Positions 59,777 through 64,000 of a DNA stretch of 64,000 bases are shown piece by piece (the stretch's first letter is position 1; every line of letters starts with the position of its first letter). The notes under the pieces were generated by a model. The model had not been told where the DNA came from. It saw nothing but the letters and a program-made list of their open reading frames with translations, and searched no databases. A program made the position numbers and the translations under genes. This stretch comes from DSXH01 sp964532065 (lineage in GTDB: Bacteria > Bacteroidota > Ignavibacteria > Ignavibacteriales > Melioribacteraceae): contig CAZHHG010000001.1 in NCBI GenBank assembly GCA_964532065.1, positions 62,001 to 126,000 on the forward strand, in the 5' to 3' direction.

Positions 59777-61033
59777 CTATTCGGATGCCTCGTAAACAAC
59801 TTTTCCGTTTACAATCGTTTTCAGAATTTTCATCCGGTAATCTTCGATGGTAAAAAGAATAATGTCGGCACGCTTTCCAGTTTCAATTTTACCGCGATCA
59901 TTAAGTCCATAGAGCTGTGCGGGATTTGTGCTTGCCATTCTAATGGCATCGGAAAGCGAACATCCGGTAACTTTCATAATATGTCCTACACCCTTATCAA
60001 TAGTAGAGGCCGAGCCTGCCAGATTATTCTGAGCCGGATAAAAAATCCTGCCGTCATTGCTTAACTCTATATCCTCCCCGTCGATATTCTTATAGACACC
60101 GGGAGTCAGGTTGGCGTACATCGTTACATCGGATGTTATAATTGTTTTTTCCGCACCCTTCACTTTGTAGAAGACGCGGATCTGTTCAGGAAGAAGATGG
60201 AATCCGTCGCATATTATGCTGATCATAAGCCCGTCATTCGATAACTGGGGCCAGAGCGGATTAACGTGCCTGTTGATTGTATTACTCATCGCATTTCCCA
60301 GATGCGTGGAAATTTTTGCTCCATATTCAACCGCACGGTTTACTATTTCTGTCGCCGCGTTATGATGGCCCAGTGCAACTACAATCCCGAGTTCGCTGCA
60401 CCTCTTTATAAATTCAAGCGCGCCTTCAACCTCGGGCGCAACAGTGACCGTAAGAATTTTCTTACCGGACGCCTCATAATATTCCACAAATTCATTCCAG
60501 TCGGGCTTCCGCACAAAATTAATCGAATGCGCGCCTCTATAACCATCGGCCGGCGAGATATAAGGCCCTTCAAGATGATACCCCGCAATTGATCCGAGAG
60601 ATAATTCATCCTTTCTTGCGATCTCAAGTATCGAAAGGTTTTTAAGAAACAGTTCATGACTGTTAGTTGTAAGAGTCGGGAGATATGTTGTTACGCCTCT
60701 TTGCCAGAGTACTTTTGTAGCTTCAAGTACACCTTTAACGTTAAGCTCCGATTGACCGAATGAGAACGAAACTCCGTTTATACCGTTAACCTGATTATCT
60801 ATCAGTCCGGGCGCTATGAATATTTTTCTGCTATCTCCCTTTAATTCAACATTTCTATCTATACGATCTATTTTCCCGTCTTTAATTGTAATCGAAACCG
60901 GTTTTTCGTCGAGGTAGAATATCCCTTCTATCTTCTGCTGCGCGTATGATGAAAATGAAATTAAGATCATAATGATTGGCAGGGCGATTTTTTGAAAATG
61001 AGTACCGAAAGAAAATAATTTCATAACATTCAT
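59777..61033 (-). CDS. Exported NagA-like N-acetylglucosamine-6-phosphate deacetylase family protein
   Basis: This 418-residue amidohydrolase has the NagA pattern: APGLIDNQVNGINGVSF (74-90), HLEGPYIS with Glu155, ALGHHNA with His223 or His224, STHLGNAMS with His244, DGFHLLP (276-282) and Asp302 in ITSDVTM. A signal peptide precedes (PIIMILISFSSYAQQ), which is odd because NagA substrates are phosphorylated and cytoplasmic. It may act on an unphosphorylated N-acetyl sugar in the periplasm. The family is firm; substrate and location are inferred. Confidence 0.82.
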   Translation of the reverse strand: MNVMKLFSFGTHFQKIALPIIMILISFSSYAQQKIEGIFYLDEKPVSITIKDGKIDRIDRNVELKGDSRKIFIAPGLIDNQVNGINGVSFSFGQSELNVKGVLEATKVLWQRGVTTYLPTLTTNSHELFLKNLSILEIARKDELSLGSIAGYHLEGPYISPADGYRGAHSINFVRKPDWNEFVEYYEASGKKILTVTVAPEVEGALEFIKRCSELGIVVALGHHNAATEIVNRAVEYGAKISTHLGNAMSNTINRHVNPLWPQLSNDGLMISIICDGFHLLPEQIRVFYKVKGAEKTIITSDVTMYANLTPGVYKNIDGEDIELSNDGRIFYPAQNNLAGSASTIDKGVGHIMKVTGCSLSDAIRMASTNPAQLYGLNDRGKIETGKRADIILFTIEDYRMKILKTIVNGKVVYEASE

Positions 61034-61417
61034 CCCGGATAGTTAATAATTAGTCGCAATCAATATAAAAATTTATACGCGAATAATCCGGCATACAAAG
61101 GAGCCAACAGGGTGAAAATATTCTGAATATGTGTAGAACATAATTACGGGTTCATGATTTTCACTTTTTCAAACAATATTTGAACAGATTTTATTTAACG
61201 ATTCATTTTATTCCATATTCATGTAAGGTAACTCAGATTATTATCTGCGTTTTTAACTCCTTATTGACTTAGTTTTTTACACAGGTAAAATCATCAGTTG
61301 TTTGTATGGCCGGAAGTGAATAACTGCAGGGTCATATTAGAACAGGTAAAAGATTGATAAATATATTTCCATGTTCGAGAACAATAAATTGAAATTCAAT
61401 TGAACGCGAACAGCGGG
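61034..61417. other. AT-rich intergenic region, nothing recognised
   Basis: This 384-base gap lies between the NagA-like and GH43 genes. A TTGACTTAG sequence occurs near 61263, but no gene, repeat or clear terminator is evident. Composition becomes more AT-rich from here to the window end. Confidence 0.5.
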
Positions 61418-63046
61418 TCACTCAAATCTAAACCAGTCAAAATCGGCATAACCATTTGAATTATTATTTGAGGTGGAGAATAATCCCACTTTGGCGCCAA
61501 CCCAGCGCCCTTCTTTTGCTTCAAATTCTTTACCCATTGAAAAGTATTTGCTGCCATCTAAACTATAACTGAAATTGCACATTATTCTTGGGATTATCTC
61601 TGAGTCTTTTTCAAGCTTAACATCCACGCGAAAATAGACTTGCGAATTTCGGACTGTAAAACTTTCCAATATATTTTGCTGATTATTTTTATTAGCTCCA
61701 TTGCAAGTAATTTGACAAATATTATAACCATGCTTGTTTTTCTCAATACCAATAAAAGAATAATCATAACCAAAAATTATTAATCCGGTCCTATCCCCGA
61801 TTTCCATATTTTGAACATCAATCTTTGTTGTTACAGTAAATCTTTTTGCAGGGAATTTTTGCATCAATAAAAATGGAGAATTATATAAATTAATTTCATC
61901 GCCGTATATTTTTTGCGGGAATAATCTTAAATATCCTTCTCTTTTCTTTAATGAATACCAGCTCTCATCATAATTAGCTTGCCATTGCCATTGCAAACCA
62001 AGCTCACATGAAATGAATTCATCAGATGTTTGGGGTACTTCAACAGAATAGTTTTTACCAATATTGGGTTTTTTAGAAGTTAGAACCGGTTCTCCAATTC
62101 CATTGCCATCAAAGTCATGTCCCATTACGGGCCAATCATTTTCCCAACTCATCGGCTGAAGGTGTACAATTCTTCCATAAGCATATCTATCCTGAAAATG
62201 AACAAACCAATCTTCGCCGGTTGGTGTTGTTACCCAGCCCCCTTGATGTGGACCATTTATATTTGTTGTTCCCTGCTCAAGAACAATTTTATCTTCGTAT
62301 GGGCCATAAATATTTTTAGACCGGAGAATAGTCTGCCAACCCGGTTTCACTCCTCCAGCCGGTGCAAAAATGTAATAGTATCCATTTCGCTTATAAAGTT
62401 TTGGCCCTTCAATTGTTGGGTGGTTCAGTGAATCAGAAAATACATTCTTGCCTTCATCAAGCAATGTTGTTCCGTCACTGCTCATTTTATGAATTGTGAG
62501 AATATGTTTAATACCTGAGCGGCTTCGAGCCCATGCTCGAACAAGATATGCTTTACCATCATCATCCCAAAATGGGGAGGGATCAATCCATCCTTTTGCT
62601 TCTTTGATTAAATAGAGGGGTTCCCAAGGTCCTTCTGCTTTTTTACTTTTTGTCATGAATATTCCGTTATCGGGATCACCGAAATAAATATAAAATTCAT
62701 TATTATGATAGCGGATACTCGGAGCCCATATTCCCCCGCCATGCTGCGGTTTACTGAATTCTTTTACCGGATAATTTATTACCGCATGAGAAATTATTCT
62801 CCAATTAACCAAATCTTTTGAATGAAGAATCGGAAGTCCCGGAAAATGTGAAAAACTCGAGGAGGTCATATAATAATCATCACCTACCCTGCAAATATCA
62901 GGATCAGAATAATCAGCATGCATTATTGGATTAATATAAGTGGTGTCATCAATATTAGGATTCCAAACTGTGTAATTGTCTTGAGCAAATATATTTGAGG
63001 TGTTTATATAAATTGTAAAACAAAGGATAAATACTAATCTGTTCAT
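61418..63046 (-). CDS. Secreted GH43-family glycosidase with C-terminal beta-sandwich
   Basis: GH43 enzymes cleave arabinose- or xylose-containing glycans. This 542-residue protein has a signal peptide ending NIFAQ and a five-bladed propeller (about 36-330) with catalytic acids Asp48 (YSDPDICRV), Asp155 (WIDPSPF) and Glu213 (TIEGPKLY). A C-terminal beta-sandwich (about 345-542) resembles GH43_C2/XylB C-domains (ELGLQWQWQANYDESWYS, ADFDWFRFE at the end). It is monocistronic and more AT-rich than genes to its left, consistent with horizontal acquisition. The exact substrate cannot be set. Confidence 0.88.
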   Translation of the reverse strand: MNRLVFILCFTIYINTSNIFAQDNYTVWNPNIDDTTYINPIMHADYSDPDICRVGDDYYMTSSSFSHFPGLPILHSKDLVNWRIISHAVINYPVKEFSKPQHGGGIWAPSIRYHNNEFYIYFGDPDNGIFMTKSKKAEGPWEPLYLIKEAKGWIDPSPFWDDDGKAYLVRAWARSRSGIKHILTIHKMSSDGTTLLDEGKNVFSDSLNHPTIEGPKLYKRNGYYYIFAPAGGVKPGWQTILRSKNIYGPYEDKIVLEQGTTNINGPHQGGWVTTPTGEDWFVHFQDRYAYGRIVHLQPMSWENDWPVMGHDFDGNGIGEPVLTSKKPNIGKNYSVEVPQTSDEFISCELGLQWQWQANYDESWYSLKKREGYLRLFPQKIYGDEINLYNSPFLLMQKFPAKRFTVTTKIDVQNMEIGDRTGLIIFGYDYSFIGIEKNKHGYNICQITCNGANKNNQQNILESFTVRNSQVYFRVDVKLEKDSEIIPRIMCNFSYSLDGSKYFSMGKEFEAKEGRWVGAKVGLFSTSNNNSNGYADFDWFRFE

Positions 63047-63161
63047 AATTCATCCGATTTTAATTAGAAAACTAAATTAATATGCACATTTAATCTGTAT
63101 TGTTTTCAAATTTTATTTTTGAACAGCACAAGTTTGTTGATTGCTCTATGTTTAGAAATTC

Positions 63162-63281
63162 TCAATCGTAGAAATCAAATTCGCTTGAATACTTATCACT
63201 CCCTACTTTAAACTCAACACTATACTCTCCCGGTTGGTAATTATCCGCAAAAATTTCATTCAAATTATCCTGCCCACAAAA
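63162..63281 (-). pseudogene. Remnant of a secreted-protein gene (C-terminal fragment)
   Basis: An open frame of 39 codons without a start codon follows an in-frame stop at 63282-63284 and encodes NEIFADNYQPGEYSVEFKVG, then YSSEFDFYD and a stop. The strand-turn-strand pattern (YQPGEYSVEF) resembles the end of secreted sorting or FlgD-like domains. It is probably a decayed gene end. Evidence is only pattern-based. Confidence 0.4.
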
Positions 63282-63370
63282 TTAATTTTACTCAATTCAA
63301 CCGTCCAATAGTTTTGTAAAGGTAGATACTTAAAACATGAGTTAAAAGCAGCAAATTATAGTTGTTACAT

Positions 63371-63406
63371 AAAAAAAGACCCCGAAAAGAATTTGATTTC
63401 GGGGTC
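63371..63406 (-). terminator. Terminator following the tRNA-Lys fragment
   Basis: On the minus strand GACCCCGAAA and TTTCGGGGTC (63406-63397 and 63387-63378) form a 10-base-pair stem, followed by seven T residues. It sits five bases after the tRNA 3' end and is probably the original tRNA terminator. Confidence 0.92.
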
Positions 63407-63411
63407 GTTTG

Positions 63412-63458
63412 TGCACTCAGCCGGATTCGAACCGGCGACCTGCTGATTAAGAGTCAAG
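63412..63458 (-). other. 3' half of tRNA-Lys(CTT): probable integration (att) site
   Basis: The minus strand contains the anticodon loop CTCTTAA (anticodon CTT), the 3' anticodon stem, variable loop, complete T arm GCCGG-TTCGAAT-CCGGC and the 3' acceptor strand TGAGTGC with discriminator A. The 5' half (acceptor, D arm) is absent from the bases upstream of 63458. Tyrosine recombinases that integrate at tRNA genes leave exactly such a 3' fragment at the far end of the element. Confidence 0.8.
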
Positions 63459-63503
63459 GAAAAGCGCTTCTTAAAGTATTTAAATAAAACAACTTACAAT
63501 TCG

Positions 63504-63523
63504 TGCAATAGTTTTTGCAATAG
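63504..63523. repeat. Two direct copies of TGCAATAG
   Basis: TGCAATAG occurs at 63504-63511 and 63516-63523, a 12-base period, about 46 bases from the tRNA fragment. It could be an arm-type integrase or excisionase site. Confidence 0.35.
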
Positions 63524-63641
63524 TAAAATTCACGTTTGATTAAATTACTCGCACAATTTTATAGAAAGAAAACGCATCATGCATATTAAATAAGGATATA
63601 GATTCTAAAAATTAAATAAAATAATTGAATCAAATTCTTTC

Positions 63642-64000
63642 TTAAATAATCTTTGAACAATTTGCACATAGCGCAGGAGTTTGATTAGCCTTCCACATTT
63701 TACGTATTTCAATAATCCCTTCTGAATTAAGACAGTTCATCAATCCATCCTCAAAGACATTGCCAAAATTCAGTAGTTTGGGAAATGGCTGACCGCAACA
63801 TAACGGTACATATCCATCCCATGTAATGGTAAAATAATTCCAGGGATATTTACATGTACGGAAACCTCTTTCTTTTCCGAGTCCTGAAAATGTAAGTTCT
63901 AAACCAAGGATCTTCTTGGCTTCAAACAGAGCCATATCAAGTTGACTTCGAAAATCTTCTGTGAAAAATACGTTTCCATAATTTGTATCCACATCTTTTT
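63642..64000 (-). CDS. Radical SAM/SPASM domain protein, C-terminal part
   Basis: The visible end of this protein (about 119 codons, open to the window edge) has the SPASM layout: CKYPWNYFTITWDGYVPLCC (about 48-67 from the GTG at 63992), then NFGNVFEDG, and a terminal CANCSKI pair. These cysteines bind auxiliary iron-sulfur clusters in peptide-modifying or sugar-modifying radical SAM enzymes. The catalytic CxxxCxxC half would lie outside the window. The gene sits inside the putative integrated element. The substrate is unknown. Confidence 0.8.
   Translation of the reverse strand, partial: KDVDTNYGNVFFTEDFRSQLDMALFEAKKILGLELTFSGLGKERGFRTCKYPWNYFTITWDGYVPLCCGQPFPKLLNFGNVFEDGLMNCLNSEGIIEIRKMWKANQTPALCANCSKII

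Larger units (their letters stand above)
63459..64000. mobile_element. Probable edge of an integrated element
   Basis: Because the tRNA fragment points left and its broken side faces right, the inserted DNA should lie to the right. This stretch is AT-rich, has direct repeats near the att core and the end of a radical-SAM/SPASM gene. The rest of the element and its integrase would lie outside the window. Confidence 0.45.

Noticed and set aside
15155..61060. Shared 18-base sequence TTAATAATTAGTYGCAAT near 15155 and 61043
   Set aside because: One mismatch in 18 AT-rich bases is expected by chance in a window of this length.
63412..63458. Functional tRNA-Lys gene
   Set aside because: No acceptor 5' strand or D arm can be formed from the bases on the 5' side, so only the 3' half exists here.

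Overview
The window looks like a chromosomal segment from a member of the Ignavibacteria (Bacteroidota/Chlorobi side of the FCB group). The evidence is a secreted protein ending in a type IX secretion sorting domain with the NYPNPFNP-type motif usual in Ignavibacteriales, a CarboxypepD-regulatory outer-membrane barrel receptor, Bacteroidota-like TAnnTTTG promoter elements, and moderate-to-low GC. This placement is inference from protein style, not from a marker gene; there is no rRNA here.

Layout. 1-2560 is the arginine operon argC-argJ-argB (minus strand, argB cut by the window edge), preceded by two tandem ARG-box-like palindromes that sit exactly on a TTGCAT-17-TATAAT promoter. 2.7-8.8 kb holds an outer-membrane receptor, an XRE/DUF2975 pair, an AlkD-like DNA glycosylase and a secreted P1-family (DmpA-like) peptidase. 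8.9-11.6 kb is a tandem pair of paralogous outer-membrane proteins of unknown role. 11.7-16.2 kb has a frameshifted DinB-family gene, a ClC channel with CBS and TrkA_C domains, a hot-dog thioesterase-like protein and a DksA-finger/PP2C fusion. 16.2-21.9 kb encodes a large secreted glycosidase-like protein and a DPP-IV-type peptidase, separated by an elaborate nested palindrome. tRNA-Arg(CCG) follows, then an acidic protein, a small secreted protein and a 16-residue-repeat surface protein, ornithine aminotransferase, a DUF1579 protein and an MFS carrier. 27.8-33.0 kb carries a lipoprotein/coiled-coil pair and the T9SS-exported protein.

33-41 kb is a respiratory locus: secreted DUF362 and DUF6599 proteins face an operon dmsA-dmsB-dmsC-MEMO-methyltransferase. 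41-45 kb has a multidomain C45-type protein and a lipoprotein. 46.1-51.2 kb is a MacAB-TolC-type export operon headed by a Spy/CpxP-like protein. 51.6-58.7 kb is a complete Na+-translocating NADH:quinone reductase operon, nqrABCDEF-apbE-nqrM, including a 52-codon nqrM. 58.8-63.0 kb encodes a secreted nitrilase-family amidase, an exported NagA-like deacetylase and a GH43 glycosidase.

The right end (63.4 kb onward) holds the 3' half of a tRNA-Lys(CTT) gene with its original terminator. This is the signature of a tRNA integration site. Its orientation places the inserted element to the right, beginning with a radical-SAM/SPASM gene that runs off the window.

Together the genes suggest a heterotroph that degrades sugars and peptides with exported enzymes, makes arginine, and couples NADH oxidation to sodium export while having a molybdoenzyme for an alternative electron acceptor. 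I see no CRISPR array, no insertion sequence and no obvious defence system. The least explained pieces are the dms-MEMO-methyltransferase locus, the tandem barrel family at 8.9-11.6 kb, the nested palindrome at 19.6 kb and the DksA-PP2C fusion.
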